Assembly (NCBI GenBank): GCA_018333075.1
Contig: BORH01000007.1
Span: 186,001-250,000 of the forward strand
Source of the DNA: Heyndrickxia sporothermodurans
Lineage (GTDB): Bacteria; Bacillota; Bacilli; Bacillales; Bacillaceae_C
Length of the DNA stretch: 64,000 nt
Reading direction: 5' to 3'
Made by a program: the position numbers and the translations under genes. The notes beneath the pieces were generated by a model. That model saw nothing but the letters and a program-made list of their open reading frames with translations, ran no database searches and was not told the origin of the DNA. Of the stretch, positions 35,640 to 45,630 are shown piece after piece; positions within the stretch are counted from its first letter, which is position 1; each line of letters begins with the position of its first letter.

Positions 35640-36300
35640 CTAATCCCATATCGACCAAGCGGTATCAATATGATTACCTGTTGGGTCTTAAAGACAAAGT
35701 ATTTTTCTTTTTCTCCACGCATACAAATTTTCGGTAACTTCTACACCATTATTCTTTAATGATTTATGCGTATAGTCAAGGTCTGGACCATTCAAAGTAA
35801 AAGTTTGATACAGGCGACCATTGCGTAAAAAATCTGCTGTTGTATAATCCATTGTTTCTACAAGGAGTAATACCACATTTCCTACTGGCGGTGTTAATAC
35901 CGCTACATAACCAATATCATTTTTAAACTTTGGTGATCTAAGCTTAAATCCAAGCTTATTTTGATACCATTCTATTGTTTCATCAATATTATTGGCTGGT
36001 AAATAGAGATACCCTATTCTGCTGAATAACGATTTTTGTTCTTGTATGTTCAACATCATTTTCTTTCATAATTTGATATGAAGCATGAATATCATTCGTT
36101 ACAAATCGAATTGATGGAACTTGATAAGTTGAAATAATACCATTTTCGTTATCCCAGTTAGGTATGGTATCTAAAACTAATCCAGCCGTTTCTTCCATTG
36201 GTGCAGTATATATATGTCCAAAGAATATTTCTCCCCCTTCGAAACCAAATATTTTACTGTACCATTTCACAAGATTACGAACCGGAACAAACACACCGCC
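35640..36300 (-). pseudogene. Remnant of two adjacent VOC-fold genes
   Basis: The upstream part (NRIGGVFVPVRNLVKWYSKIFGFEGG ... TNDIHASYQIMKENDVEH, read in pieces) has lost its normal start and C-terminal ~30 residues. It runs directly, out of frame, into a second VOC protein starting ATGATGTTGAACATAC (LFSRIGYLYLPANNIDETIEWYQ). The second also breaks near its end: YAW, then EKEKYFVFK and DPTGNHIDTAWSIWD lie in different frames. A deletion between tandem VOC genes plus later frameshifts explains this. Confidence 0.7.
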
Positions 36301-36554
36301 AATTCGGTTTTTAATCGACTAAAACTCATCCCTAAAATATTATTAAATTTAATAATTCAATAATTTGATAGTAATTCCCTCTCACTTTCTGTAAATTGTT
36401 TGTTTTAGATCACCATTTTTTAATAAACCAGCCTATCCCTTTAGTGAAATAAGAAAAAAGCAGTAATCATAATTGATCTACACCCCTATACTTGTTCGTT
36501 AAACTAGATAATATTTATGTTTTTTTAGAATATGAGTAAAAGAAGTATGATTTA

Positions 36555-36995
36555 TTATTGAATTTCTCGCATTGAACCTAGTACGATATTGTATCCATCG
36601 GGGTCTTTTATACAGGTATTTTTAAACTCCCAATGACCGTGTGTACCTGTAAAAGGCTCCACCTCAATTTTCCCACCATTTCCACGGATTTCTTCAACCA
36701 AAGTGTCCAAGTCATCCCAGCTAACATGAATATATGTATCCCATCCGAATTCAGGACCTTCCCAATCGGTAGGATAATCTGAACGCTTTTTGGATACTGC
36801 ATTTGGTCGCACGTCATCTGGAGAGTTCGACTGTTGGAGAATAATGGTCATCCCTTCTCGTTCTGCATGTCCCCAGTCATCAACTTTACATCCAAGAACA
36901 TCACGGTAGTATTTCTGCGATTTTTTTAAATCTGAAACTAAACGCACTTGAATCGTTTTACCTAATATCCCCTTCTTTTGTTGCTTTACTTCCAT
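36555..36995 (-). CDS. VOC (glyoxalase/bleomycin-resistance fold) protein
   Basis: 146 residues. IQVRLVSDLKKSQKYYRDVLGCKVDDWG opens the first module and TYIHVSWDDLDTLVEEIRGNGG the second; TCIKDPDGYNIVLG is the typical C-terminal metal-site strand. A GGAGTGAG site precedes the ATG. Substrate unknown; stand-alone. Confidence 0.83.
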   Translation of the reverse strand: MEVKQQKKGILGKTIQVRLVSDLKKSQKYYRDVLGCKVDDWGHAEREGMTIILQQSNSPDDVRPNAVSKKRSDYPTDWEGPEFGWDTYIHVSWDDLDTLVEEIRGNGGKIEVEPFTGTHGHWEFKNTCIKDPDGYNIVLGSMREIQ

Positions 36996-37161
36996 CTTTT
37001 CTCACTCCTATTTAAGAAATTACAATTGTTGGTACAAACTAAAAAACTCTAATTATTGTTACATTCTGTATATTCTGATTAAATCCCTTCTTCAAACCTG
37101 TCCATTTTGTTTAAAAAGAACTAGTAGTTCAAGGATTGTAAATAAGTTCATATATCTCTAT

Positions 37162-37199
37162 AAAAAGAGACATTCATGTTTCCATCAATGTCTCTTTTC
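37162..37199 (-). terminator. Terminator after the coiled-coil protein gene
   Basis: AAAAGAGACATT / AATGTCTCTTTT stem with A/T runs, ~60 bases past the stop at 37258. Confidence 0.75.
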
Positions 37200-37257
37200 T
37201 ACTACTTATGGGGCAGTGGTTCCATTCTTCGTTCTTCCACCTGTTTCAGTGCCACCA

Positions 37258-38517
37258 CTACTTTCCACTTGTTCCATTATACTTTGCTAAAATTGCCTCT
37301 TTTTCCTTTTGCGCATACGCTTTTCGGTTTTTGATAAATGTATCGATTAATCCATTTACCAGTGTGAGTTGTGTGGCAAATGCTATGTCGTCTTCTTGCG
37401 TAGATAACTTCTGTAATCTATCATTTGCTTTTTGTACCTCTTTATAATTTAGTTCACGATAGTCTTTTAATTTATACAGATAACTCCATGCAACAGGATC
37501 AAGTTCACTAAACGGTACTCCCTTTTCATGCAGCAACTTACGTAAGTCGTCGGCATCATTTTCGTCTGCGGTTGAATCAAGTTGTAACTTCTCTTTTAAC
37601 ATGTTCATTTCATTATAATGCTTCATATAATGACTAAATTCACGTTCTCTTCCTATTTTATCTACTTCGGTAGTTATATCACTTAATTTATCAATAGTAC
37701 CTTCCCATAAGATAGACAATAACTTCTCAAACTTTGCCTCTATAAATTCAAAATCATTATGATATAATTTTGCTATCGAAGATGTTGATGTTGAATTATC
37801 TATCTTTTTTCGAAGAGAGAGTACTTGCTTTTTCACATCTTCATAGCTTTTAGTAAGTGACACTAACTTATTATCAAATTTCTTTAATTCTTTATCATAT
37901 TTACTTGGTATTGTAGTCAATAGTTCATTAATTTGATTTCTCAATTTTTGTATAGTAGTTTTATTACTATAAACCGCTTCTAACTGATCATCAGTCAATC
38001 GAGTTAAAAACTGCTTTGCTATATTTAATTCAACTTCTGCCTTTTTCTTTTTCCCTATACTTGCTACCTCTGATTTTGTTTTGCCAATCTCTGTTTTTAA
38101 TTTGACTAATTGCTTCTTTAAAGAGGATGATGTTTTAGCTAATGTATTGTCTTTTCTAGTATTTTTCTGTGCCCTAACATCTTTTTCAAACTTACTGACT
38201 TTACTAGATAACGAAGCATTTGTTTTACTTTTCTTTACTACTTTCTTTTCTAAAGAAGATAATGTCTTATCATACTTCGTTTTCCCTAATTTTTTATATT
38301 CATTTAAATCCTTTTTTATTTTGTTAATCGAAGAAGTATTAGATGTTATAGTCTTATGATATGCTTTGATTTGTTTTGCATATTTTGCTTTCATCTTACT
38401 TACAGAATGCGAGTAACTTGATACATGTGCTGTTGCAGCCTGCGTTTGAACCACACCAAAACCACTTACTAACATGACAGATAATACTAATCCACCTACA
38501 AATTTTAAACCTTTCAC
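37258..38517 (-). CDS. Secreted lysine-rich coiled-coil protein
   Basis: 419 residues. Signal peptide 1-28 (MKGLKFVGGLVLSVMLVSG, cleavage near TQAA). Residues ~35-260 are Lys/Ser/Thr-rich with heptad-like LxxLxxK patterns (SSLEKKVVKKSKTNASLSS, LKKQLVKLKTEIGKTKSEV), predicting long coiled coils. The C-terminal ~150 residues are more globular. The strong positive charge suggests wall or teichoic-acid association (inference). No anchor motif. I do not recognise the family. GTG start with AGAGGTG seven bases upstream. Confidence 0.72.
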   Translation of the reverse strand: MKGLKFVGGLVLSVMLVSGFGVVQTQAATAHVSSYSHSVSKMKAKYAKQIKAYHKTITSNTSSINKIKKDLNEYKKLGKTKYDKTLSSLEKKVVKKSKTNASLSSKVSKFEKDVRAQKNTRKDNTLAKTSSSLKKQLVKLKTEIGKTKSEVASIGKKKKAEVELNIAKQFLTRLTDDQLEAVYSNKTTIQKLRNQINELLTTIPSKYDKELKKFDNKLVSLTKSYEDVKKQVLSLRKKIDNSTSTSSIAKLYHNDFEFIEAKFEKLLSILWEGTIDKLSDITTEVDKIGREREFSHYMKHYNEMNMLKEKLQLDSTADENDADDLRKLLHEKGVPFSELDPVAWSYLYKLKDYRELNYKEVQKANDRLQKLSTQEDDIAFATQLTLVNGLIDTFIKNRKAYAQKEKEAILAKYNGTSGK

Positions 38518-38609
38518 GTCGCACCTCTTCTCTTTTATTAAAGTCTCCTATTCTTTATTTTACTTCGCTAAATTAATTAAATATTCCTTTTTCTTTTTCC
38601 TTCATTAAA

Positions 38610-38638
38610 AAAAACGTTCCTGCTTATTACAGAAACGT
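38610..38638 (-). terminator. Terminator after the interrupted small gene
   Basis: Minus strand ACGTTTCTG / CAGGAACGT followed by eight T. The same hairpin design (GTTTCTG ... CAGGAACG) recurs at 46633 and 48351. Confidence 0.75.
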
Positions 38639-38681
38639 CGTAAATTCAAACAAAAATATGTAATAAAAGGAAATGGAATTT

Positions 38682-38958
38682 TTATTCTCCACTATCATCC
38701 CCTTCATCATTACTATCACCATTATCCAAATCTTCGTGGAGTCCATCGTTACCTTTATCATAGAAAAAATCATTTATGGTATTTACAAAGCTTTTTTTTG
38801 GATTTTCACTTTCACCAATATGGTGAATATTCAAAAAAACTCTCTAACGTAAATACTTGAATAGCCTGTTGTTTTTGCCTCGAAATAAAGTAAAAACAGA
38901 TAATAATGATAATAAGTATTAGTAGCATTATTAGAGTCAGAATCACAGCATTATTCAT
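38682..38958 (-). pseudogene. Small membrane protein gene interrupted at a T7 run
   Basis: The ATG at 38958 (AAGGGG site) opens MNNAVILTLIMLLILIIIII, one membrane helix, then RQKQQAIQVFTLES and a stop ~25 bases after a run of seven T (plus-strand A7, 38833-38839). Dropping one T joins it to an open downstream frame, NIHHIGESENPKKSF ... NDGLHEDLDNGDSNDEGDD, giving ~91 residues with an acidic tail and a terminator right after. Could be a decayed gene, a phase-variable one, or one relying on slippage. Not recognised. Confidence 0.55.
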
Positions 38959-39271
38959 AATAATAACAGCCCCTTACTTGTCCTTTATTCATACATATGA
39001 AATTTCTAAGTTTTAAATCACATATTTGATTATTGCTGTGAAATTTCACTGAATTCTACACTTTACTTAATAACTCTCTTTAATAAAGAAACTGCCCCTT
39101 GAGTTTAAGTACATTCCTTCAAAATTAATTTTTTACATAATCAAACTTTATAGTCCGTCTACATCTGAAGTAATTTATTCTTGATTACATTTAAGCTTCC
39201 AGTTTGAGCAGGAAATTGCAATCATTTAATTGAAGTATTAAGAATGTTAATTTAATGATGGAGGAAAAACA

Positions 39272-39889
39272 ATGGATTGGTCATTAGAGAATGTTGAGAA
39301 AGTAAGCCAATTAAACACATCTACATTCTTTATTCCTACTTCTCAAGAACGACGAAGTCAAAAGAAAGGGGATTATGTAAGGTTGCATTTTTTAATAAAT
39401 AATCCCAGTCAAGATGGTCCTCGAGCAGAAAGAATGTGGGTAGAAATTATTGATAAAAAACTTTTCGGTAAAAAGTTTGTTGGGATTTTAACTAATCAAC
39501 CTGTATATATAAACTCCTTAAATCTTGGTGATCAAATTGAATTTGAACCTAAGCATATTGCCCAGGTACTTATCAAACAAGATGATCCACGTTGGTTAGA
39601 AATTGGAGAACAAATGGCTTTGGTATCGAAAAAGTGTTTAGAGACAGATGGGATCGTTCGTTGGTTGTATAGAGAAGAACCTGATCGGGAAGAAGATAGT
39701 GGTTGGAGATTGTTTAGTGGTGATGAAAGCGAAGAATATCTTAGTAATCCTGCAAATATAAAAGTAATGAATGTTTATTATTTGCTTGATAAAGACCCAA
39801 GCTTAATTTATCCATTTAAAGGGGGAATTGGGTCTGCTTTTGAACGAGAAAATAATAATTCCTCTTGGGATGAGGTTAAAGATTGGTAA
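39272..39889 (+). CDS. DUF2314-DUF2185 (Imm33-like) protein
   Basis: 205 residues. N-terminal half ~25-110 (GDYVRLHFLINN, ERMWVEIID, GKKFVGILTNQPVY, LGDQIEFEP) fits DUF2314; C-terminal half ~118-195 (ALVSKKCLETDGIVRWLYRE, DSGWRLFSGDESEEYL, KDPSLIYPFKGGIGSAFER) fits DUF2185, a family assigned to the Imm33 immunity proteins. Such fusions occur in Bacillus, but no cognate toxin is beside it. GGAGG site, ATG start, strong terminator after. Confidence 0.75.
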   Translation: MDWSLENVEKVSQLNTSTFFIPTSQERRSQKKGDYVRLHFLINNPSQDGPRAERMWVEIIDKKLFGKKFVGILTNQPVYINSLNLGDQIEFEPKHIAQVLIKQDDPRWLEIGEQMALVSKKCLETDGIVRWLYREEPDREEDSGWRLFSGDESEEYLSNPANIKVMNVYYLLDKDPSLIYPFKGGIGSAFERENNNSSWDEVKDW

Positions 39890-39899
39890 ATAGAAAAAA

Positions 39900-39951
39900 T
39901 AAACAACCTAAGTCCGAAATAATTAATAGGATAGACTCAGGTTGTTTATTT
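39900..39951 (+). terminator. Terminator after the DUF2185 gene
   Basis: AAACAACCTAAGTC / GACTCAGGTTGTTT with one mismatch, followed by ATTTTTTAT. Confidence 0.75.
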
Positions 39952-40089
39952 TTTATATTCTATATCCTTATGTTTGCCTCCTTATTTAACTAACTCGCCC
40001 CAACTGAAATCATATCTTCTAAAAGAATCTTTAACATGCCATTTAATAAAACAATAGATTAATAATCCTTGAAATTAATTTTTTTGTGA

Positions 40090-40989
40090 TTAAAAATAAT
40101 CAGCTTGGTTGTCAATTTTCAATCCATCCCACTCATTTAACAGATTTATAAACTTTAATAAAGAAGAAGTTAAATACTTATCTTTTCGATAAATGAATAT
40201 GGTTTTTACTTTTCCGTATGCATTTGGAATTGAATATTGTCTAAGAGTTCCATCTTGTATATTTTTTTTAATGACACTTTGAGGAAGCATACTTACGCCT
40301 AAGCCAGCAGATACACATCCGATTATTGCATCCAGTGTACCAAATTCCATAATCTTATTGGGTATTAAATTCTCTTGATGTAACCATTGTTCAAGCTTTT
40401 CGCGATAATAACATCCAGAACGAAATACAAGCAGGGTTCTTGTTTGAATATCTCTTATAGAAGATAACAGAGGTTGATTTGTCCCTGTAATAAGCACTAA
40501 CTCCTCTTCGATTACTTCCATTTGATTGAGCTCAGTATGTTTAATAGGTCCAGAAACAAAAGCTCCATCAAGTTCATACTGAAGGACTCCTTGAATGTTT
40601 TCTTCTGTGGAACCTGTTTTCAAAGTTAGATCAACATCAGGATAGTCTTTAAGATATTTTGAAAATAAAACTGGTAAGCGGACTGCAGCTGTTGTTTCCA
40701 TTGAACCAATTATTAGAGGACCTTTGGGTGTTTGATAATCATTCATCACGTTTTGTGTCTCTTCTATAAGGTGAAAAATTTTTTCAGTGTAAGTGAGCAA
40801 CAAGCTCCCTTTGGCTGTTAATTTAGTTCCACGATTATGGCGATAAAACAAAGTAGTTTGAAGATCTGCCTCCAATTGTTTTATTCTCATTGTGATATTA
40901 GATTGTGCATATTTAAGCTCCCTTGCCGCCTGTGAAATACTCCCCAACCTTGCAACAGTTTGAAAAATTTTTAACGCCTGCAAATCCAT
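40090..40989 (-). CDS. LysR-family transcriptional regulator
   Basis: 299 residues from the ATG at 40989 (GGGAGAAG site). HTH ~1-60: LQALKIFQTVARLGSISQAARELKYAQSNITMRIKQLEADLQTTLFYRH (read as the standard LysR N-terminus); effector domain ~90-290 with GPLIIGSMETTAAVRLP. Divergent from an MFS gene; the shared 120-base region has a perfect inverted repeat at 41007. Probably controls that transporter. Confidence 0.9.
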   Translation of the reverse strand: MDLQALKIFQTVARLGSISQAARELKYAQSNITMRIKQLEADLQTTLFYRHNRGTKLTAKGSLLLTYTEKIFHLIEETQNVMNDYQTPKGPLIIGSMETTAAVRLPVLFSKYLKDYPDVDLTLKTGSTEENIQGVLQYELDGAFVSGPIKHTELNQMEVIEEELVLITGTNQPLLSSIRDIQTRTLLVFRSGCYYREKLEQWLHQENLIPNKIMEFGTLDAIIGCVSAGLGVSMLPQSVIKKNIQDGTLRQYSIPNAYGKVKTIFIYRKDKYLTSSLLKFINLLNEWDGLKIDNQADYF

Positions 40990-41006
40990 AAAATCTTCTC
41001 CCTTTT

Positions 41007-41031
41007 TTGATATCAAAAAAACTGATATCAA
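41007..41031. promoter_or_regulatory. Inverted repeat, likely LysR operator
   Basis: TTGATATCA aaaaaac TGATATCAA, nine-base perfect arms, between the divergent lysR and MFS genes. It holds GATATC twice and lies 18 bases before the lysR start codon. Confidence 0.6.
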
Positions 41032-41111
41032 CCATCTCTTTTATGTATTATTCAATATACCAAAAATAAGTTATGCTTTAAATAAATAACGCTAAATTGA
41101 AGGTGAAAAAA

Positions 41112-42302
41112 ATGAAAAAGCAGTCTTTTCTTTTTTTAATTGGAGGAATATTGTCTTTAATTATTGCTATGGGATTTGGAAGATTTGCATATACTCCCAT
41201 TCTTCCTTTAATGCAAAAAGATCTTTCTTTTTCAAATACAATTGCCGGTTACTTAGCAACAAGTAATTACGCAGGATATTTGATCGGAGCAATCCTAACT
41301 GGTACTATACCATTAAAAAAATACAGGGGAATAGCCTTGAGAATAAGCCTTTTCATTAACATTTTAACAACTGCTTTGATGGGTTTTACAAGCTCTATTT
41401 TATTATGGATATTCCTTCGTTTTCTATCGGGATTTTCCAGTGCCTTCGTGTTAGTCTTAGCCTCTGGTATCGTGTTAGATAAACTTGCAACTATTAATAA
41501 GACAAATTGGTCAGGCTTATTTTATAGTGGAGTTGGCTTAGGAATCTTTTCTTCGAGTCTAATTATTCCAAATTTAAATCATTTATTTTTGTGGAAAGGA
41601 ACATGGATAGGACTCGCTATTGTAAGCGTAGTTCTTTTTATCCTCGTATGGATCTGGCTTGATGATTCTACAGATATAGTTGAGTTGAAAAATAAAGCTC
41701 AAATTCATAAACAGGTACCCCCATCTAATTGGCTCCGTTGGCTTATGATTGCGTACGGTTTAGAAGGCTTGGGGTACATTGTTACAGGAACATTTATCGT
41801 TTCTATTGCTGACAAAACACCATCTTTTGAAAATAACGCTACCTTAGTTTGGATGATTGTAGGATTAGCCGCGATACCATCATGTTTCATATGGTCATTA
41901 CTAGCTAAAAAATGGGGGTACGTTAAATCCTTAATTTTTGCGATGATTTTACAATCTATAGGTATTGCAATGCCTGCCTTTTGGATGTCACAAACAAGTT
42001 TTATAACAAGTGCGTTATTATTTGGCGCAACCTTTATAGGAATCACTACGCTTGCAACAACATTAGCACAACAAATTGAACCTTCTAATAGCGGCCGAAC
42101 GATTGGTAATCTCACAGCCATTTATGCTATTGGACAGCTGATAGGTCCAACTCTTGCTGGAGCTGTGTCTTCATTCACCCACAATTTTAATGCAGCTTTG
42201 GTAGGAGCAGCAATTGTCATATTAGTTGGAGCGAGTTTGCTTTTAAATGGACTTAAATTTGAAAGGAAAACGAAAGTGAAAAATATTATTTTTAAGCATT
42301 AG
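41112..42302 (+). CDS. YbfB/YjiJ-family MFS transporter
   Basis: About 396 residues, 12 hydrophobic helices. GFGRFAYTPILPLMQKDLSFSN (~20-40) and TSNYAGYLIGAI are typical of YbfB/YjiJ proteins; LLAKKWGY and SGRTIGNLTAIYAIGQLIGPTLAG close the second half. Export or uptake substrate unknown. The ATG at 41112 follows GAAGGTG by six bases. Paired with the divergent LysR gene. Confidence 0.87.
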   Translation: MKKQSFLFLIGGILSLIIAMGFGRFAYTPILPLMQKDLSFSNTIAGYLATSNYAGYLIGAILTGTIPLKKYRGIALRISLFINILTTALMGFTSSILLWIFLRFLSGFSSAFVLVLASGIVLDKLATINKTNWSGLFYSGVGLGIFSSSLIIPNLNHLFLWKGTWIGLAIVSVVLFILVWIWLDDSTDIVELKNKAQIHKQVPPSNWLRWLMIAYGLEGLGYIVTGTFIVSIADKTPSFENNATLVWMIVGLAAIPSCFIWSLLAKKWGYVKSLIFAMILQSIGIAMPAFWMSQTSFITSALLFGATFIGITTLATTLAQQIEPSNSGRTIGNLTAIYAIGQLIGPTLAGAVSSFTHNFNAALVGAAIVILVGASLLLNGLKFERKTKVKNIIFKH

Positions 42303-42332
42303 AAGAATTTATTTAAAATACGAGGTGGATTG

Positions 42333-42422
42333 ATGATAAATGTTGAAATGACTAATCTTTTAACTATTGAGTATCCAAAATTTAGTTATAAAATGTATTT
42401 TACTTTAATTGAAGGTATTTAA
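42333..42422 (+). CDS. Possible 29-residue peptide
   Basis: A good ACGAGGTGG site precedes ATG 42333; the product MINVEMTNLLTIEYPKFSYK... has no membrane helix and no recognised motif. Could be the stump of a lost gene following the MFS gene. Weak call. Confidence 0.25.
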   Translation: MINVEMTNLLTIEYPKFSYKMYFTLIEGI

Positions 42423-42549
42423 AGAGAAATCATGGAGCAGAAGAATAAATTACGTAGACTTTTTATCACCTTGTTCTTCTCCTACTCCAAGCTCTTCTTT
42501 TAAATGCTGTTTCATCCATTAGTAAAAATTCTGATGGTGAAACAACATA

Positions 42550-43308
42550 TTATATTCCTATATCCCGCATTTTTTCCGTGACTTTTTTCATCCTATCATC
42601 AATATCTGTGCCACTGAATTTTTCAAACTGCATTTCACTCGCGATTTTTCCGTCGCGCATAAACATAATACGCTCAGTCCGAGCTGCAATCTTTACGTCG
42701 TGAGTTACAAGTATAACTGCAGTGCCTTCTTTGTTAATTTCAGCAATGATGTCCATAATTTCCTGTGCAGATTTTGAGTTAAGCGCACCAGTTGGCTCAT
42801 CACCAAAGATAATTTTAGGATTGCTAATAAGTGCACGGCATATTCCCGCACGCTGAAGCTGTCCTCCTGAAACCTGAGTAATATCACGGTTTTCCAGTTC
42901 CGCAATACCTACCTTTTTCATAAGGGCTCTTGCTTTCTCAGTAATATTCGCAGCACTTTTTCTGTTATCCCGCATTGAAGGAAGAATGATGTTATCGAGA
43001 ATGTTCAAGTTTTTAAGTAAAGTCGGCTGTTGAAATACAAAACCCATTTTTGTTCTGCGTATGTCGGCAAGCTCCTTTTCATTAAGCTCTGCTAGATTCC
43101 TGCCGTCAAAAGAAACCATTCCATCATCAATGCCATCCATTCCACTCATCGAAAACATCAGTGTCGATTTTCCTGAGCCTGAAGGTCCCATAACTGAAAC
43201 GAATTCGCCATCGTTTATTTCAACGGACACGCCATCGAGAACATTGTGCTTTTCATTTCCTACTCTGAAAGATTTCACGATATTTTCAGCGATAATAATC
43301 TTCTTCAT
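42550..43308 (-). CDS. ABC transporter ATPase (MacB/FtsE-like)
   Basis: 252 residues. Walker A GPSGSGKSTLMFSMSG (~40), Q-loop FVFQQPTLL, signature VSGGQLQRAGICRALI (~145), Walker B IIFGDEPTGALNS and the switch His in LVTHDVKIA. Works with the permease starting three bases upstream in transcription order. The cassette order is TetR, permease, ATPase. Codon choice and G+C are visibly higher than in flanking genes, as in the permease and tetR. Confidence 0.93.
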   Translation of the reverse strand: MKKIIIAENIVKSFRVGNEKHNVLDGVSVEINDGEFVSVMGPSGSGKSTLMFSMSGMDGIDDGMVSFDGRNLAELNEKELADIRRTKMGFVFQQPTLLKNLNILDNIILPSMRDNRKSAANITEKARALMKKVGIAELENRDITQVSGGQLQRAGICRALISNPKIIFGDEPTGALNSKSAQEIMDIIAEINKEGTAVILVTHDVKIAARTERIMFMRDGKIASEMQFEKFSGTDIDDRMKKVTEKMRDIGI

Positions 43309-43311
43309 AAT

Positions 43312-45630
43312 CTACTCCTTCACATTTTCAGATATTTTTATTTGTCCCGCTCTCGATGTACCGATAATTGTTGCGATAAGTACTGAGCATATCATCATTA
43401 ATGGACATAAAAGATACGCTGAAAGAGGGTTAACTATAAAATTAAACGACGACGCTCCAAACGACGAGATAACCGCGCTCGCAAGTACCTCTCCGAGCGT
43501 GTTTGCTAGAAGCGTCCCAAGAACAATTCCTAAAATCAAAACAAATACCGAACGCGAAACAAACTGGATTGTAATATCCGAGTTTGTAAATCCTAATGAT
43601 TTCAATACGGCAATTGAATATCTGTCCTTTGCGACAAGCATTTTCATAAACAAAACTGTAACCAATACTGTAATAATCAGCGCAACGACAATTGCAGCGA
43701 AGGAAGCCTTTCCGATGGAGTTTATTGTTGTTCCGAATGTCTGTGTAATATATTCATCAATGCCGGAAATCTTTGCAAAATCAAACCTTTCCGCATATTC
43801 CAAAGTCTTTTCTCTGACAAGAGATTTATCCGAAAGCTCTGCGTAAATAATAGACCACATAGTATCCGCGGAATCGTCGGAGAAAACAGCCTTAGCAGTT
43901 TTGCCACCGTTAGTAATGTCGGAATAAGTTCCGCATACCCTGAAATCTTGCTCCTTTCCCTCAACCACCAGCGTAATGACATCACCAACCTTCTTCCCTA
44001 GCTCATCAGCATTAATAACTGAAAGTGCAATTTCGTTTTCTGAGTCAGGTGCTCTGCCTTCGGAATATTCTACTGGGAATACCGAATGGTCACCAAGCTC
44101 AATTTTTATTCCTTCTTCTAATCCGTTATTCATCTTGGCTCTGAATGTTTTGGTCGTAAGCACAGCTTTTTTAGTGATAGATTTGTCGCGCTCCAGCGTC
44201 TTTACAATTTCAGCTGTTTTTTTAGAAATATTATCAGTCTGTTGTATGTCAATGCGTACATCACTACTTCCTATCCCCATATATGTGATAAAGCTTTTGG
44301 AGGAAATAGTATTGTACAGGTTCTGTGGAACGATAAGGATAAATGTCGAAATCACAAGCACTACAAGCATTGTAGCGTAAAGTCTTTTTCTTGCAAGAAC
44401 ATCTTTTATGCCGAGAAAAACATTCGTGTTAAACAGCCTATTCCTGCTCAAACAAAAATATTTTGCGCCCGCGGATTTATCCTGTGAAGTGCCAAAACGT
44501 ATTGCTTCAGCAGCTGATATTTTTCGAAAGCGTTTCAGCACTTTGCTTACATAGGCAATGATCGCTAGGAATACAAGCAATATACCAATTATTCCGAAAA
44601 ATAAAACTAAAGAAGAATGATCACTTTCCCCCATATAAAGTCGTATATTTTCAAGTAGCATGCCTCTGAACACAAATGAAAGTGCAAATCCGAGAGTACA
44701 ACCAGCTGCCGCAATTACTGCGTATTTCGCAAGATAAATCTTTTTTATGTCGGAAACGCGTAGACCTATTGCTTTCATAACACCTATTTCTCGGTAGTCG
44801 TCTTCGATTTTCGCAAGGAGCGTAAAGCGGATGCACATAAACGCGATGGCAACGACAAGTACACTTACGAAAAGGATGACCGCAATCATCAGTCCATCAG
44901 AAATAGCATTAAGCATTTTGAAAAGCGGATATGTAATTGTCGGTCCGTTAGCTTCAAGTCCCGCAGAGGTATAAGCCGTTTCGAATGCGCCAATTTCAGA
45001 CATGTCCTTTAATCTGAACTCAATTAGATATTCCGTGCTTCCGAAATCCTTTATTGCCGCATAATCATTTTTGCTAACCAGAAACCTCTTTGACGAGGCA
45101 AGTAACGAATTCATCTGTGAATCGCGCAAGAATCCCGCAACAGTTAAATTTTTTCCGTCTATGACAACCTTGTCACCGACTTTTGCAGTGCCGTCCTTCA
45201 TATAACCTACCGGAACATAAATCTCTCCATCAGATACATTTATAACGTTTCCGTCAAGATCAAGGAGATAATCAAATTTTTCGCTTTGTGTGCTGAAGCC
45301 GTTATCCTGAACCTTGTCTGCAAGCGAGTTTCCGTTAATGACAATCCGCGCACCGTCAACATTGAGGAATTCAAGAACTTGAAATTCATCGACATTGCTG
45401 TTCTGCTCTGCGAAATCCGCAAGCCGTACAGCATCAATATCACCTGAATGCATCTGCAAAAAATGCGGAGTTTTCGCCTGCTTCATCAATGAATCTATCG
45501 AACTCGAAAGATTTACGATAAGTATCGCAGAAAGAGAAACAAGCATAGCTGCGGCTGCGACAAATATCATTGTTGTCAGCGTTATCAGTTTGCTTTTTGA
45601 AATGTCGTTACGGATTATTCTGTTATACAT
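43312..45630 (-). CDS. ABC transporter permease with two FtsX domains
   Basis: 772 residues. N-terminal helix ~15-40, a first extracellular domain, helices ~240-270, 290-330 and 340-360 (first FtsX unit, GVMKAIGLRVSDIKKIYLAKY), a helix at ~420-440, a second extracellular domain, and a second FtsX unit ~640-765 (AVLKSLGFTNSDITIQFVSRS). This duplicated layout is that of BceB/MacB-like efflux or peptide-sensing transporters. Substrate unknown. Closest in style to permeases of gut clostridia (impression, not a search). Confidence 0.88.
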   Translation of the reverse strand: MYNRIIRNDISKSKLITLTTMIFVAAAAMLVSLSAILIVNLSSSIDSLMKQAKTPHFLQMHSGDIDAVRLADFAEQNSNVDEFQVLEFLNVDGARIVINGNSLADKVQDNGFSTQSEKFDYLLDLDGNVINVSDGEIYVPVGYMKDGTAKVGDKVVIDGKNLTVAGFLRDSQMNSLLASSKRFLVSKNDYAAIKDFGSTEYLIEFRLKDMSEIGAFETAYTSAGLEANGPTITYPLFKMLNAISDGLMIAVILFVSVLVVAIAFMCIRFTLLAKIEDDYREIGVMKAIGLRVSDIKKIYLAKYAVIAAAGCTLGFALSFVFRGMLLENIRLYMGESDHSSLVLFFGIIGILLVFLAIIAYVSKVLKRFRKISAAEAIRFGTSQDKSAGAKYFCLSRNRLFNTNVFLGIKDVLARKRLYATMLVVLVISTFILIVPQNLYNTISSKSFITYMGIGSSDVRIDIQQTDNISKKTAEIVKTLERDKSITKKAVLTTKTFRAKMNNGLEEGIKIELGDHSVFPVEYSEGRAPDSENEIALSVINADELGKKVGDVITLVVEGKEQDFRVCGTYSDITNGGKTAKAVFSDDSADTMWSIIYAELSDKSLVREKTLEYAERFDFAKISGIDEYITQTFGTTINSIGKASFAAIVVALIITVLVTVLFMKMLVAKDRYSIAVLKSLGFTNSDITIQFVSRSVFVLILGIVLGTLLANTLGEVLASAVISSFGASSFNFIVNPLSAYLLCPLMMICSVLIATIIGTSRAGQIKISENVKE

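Noticed and set aside
43061-43846. 261-codon plus-strand frame opposite the ABC genes
   Set aside because: It is antisense to clear ABC ATPase and permease motifs and has no signal of its own.
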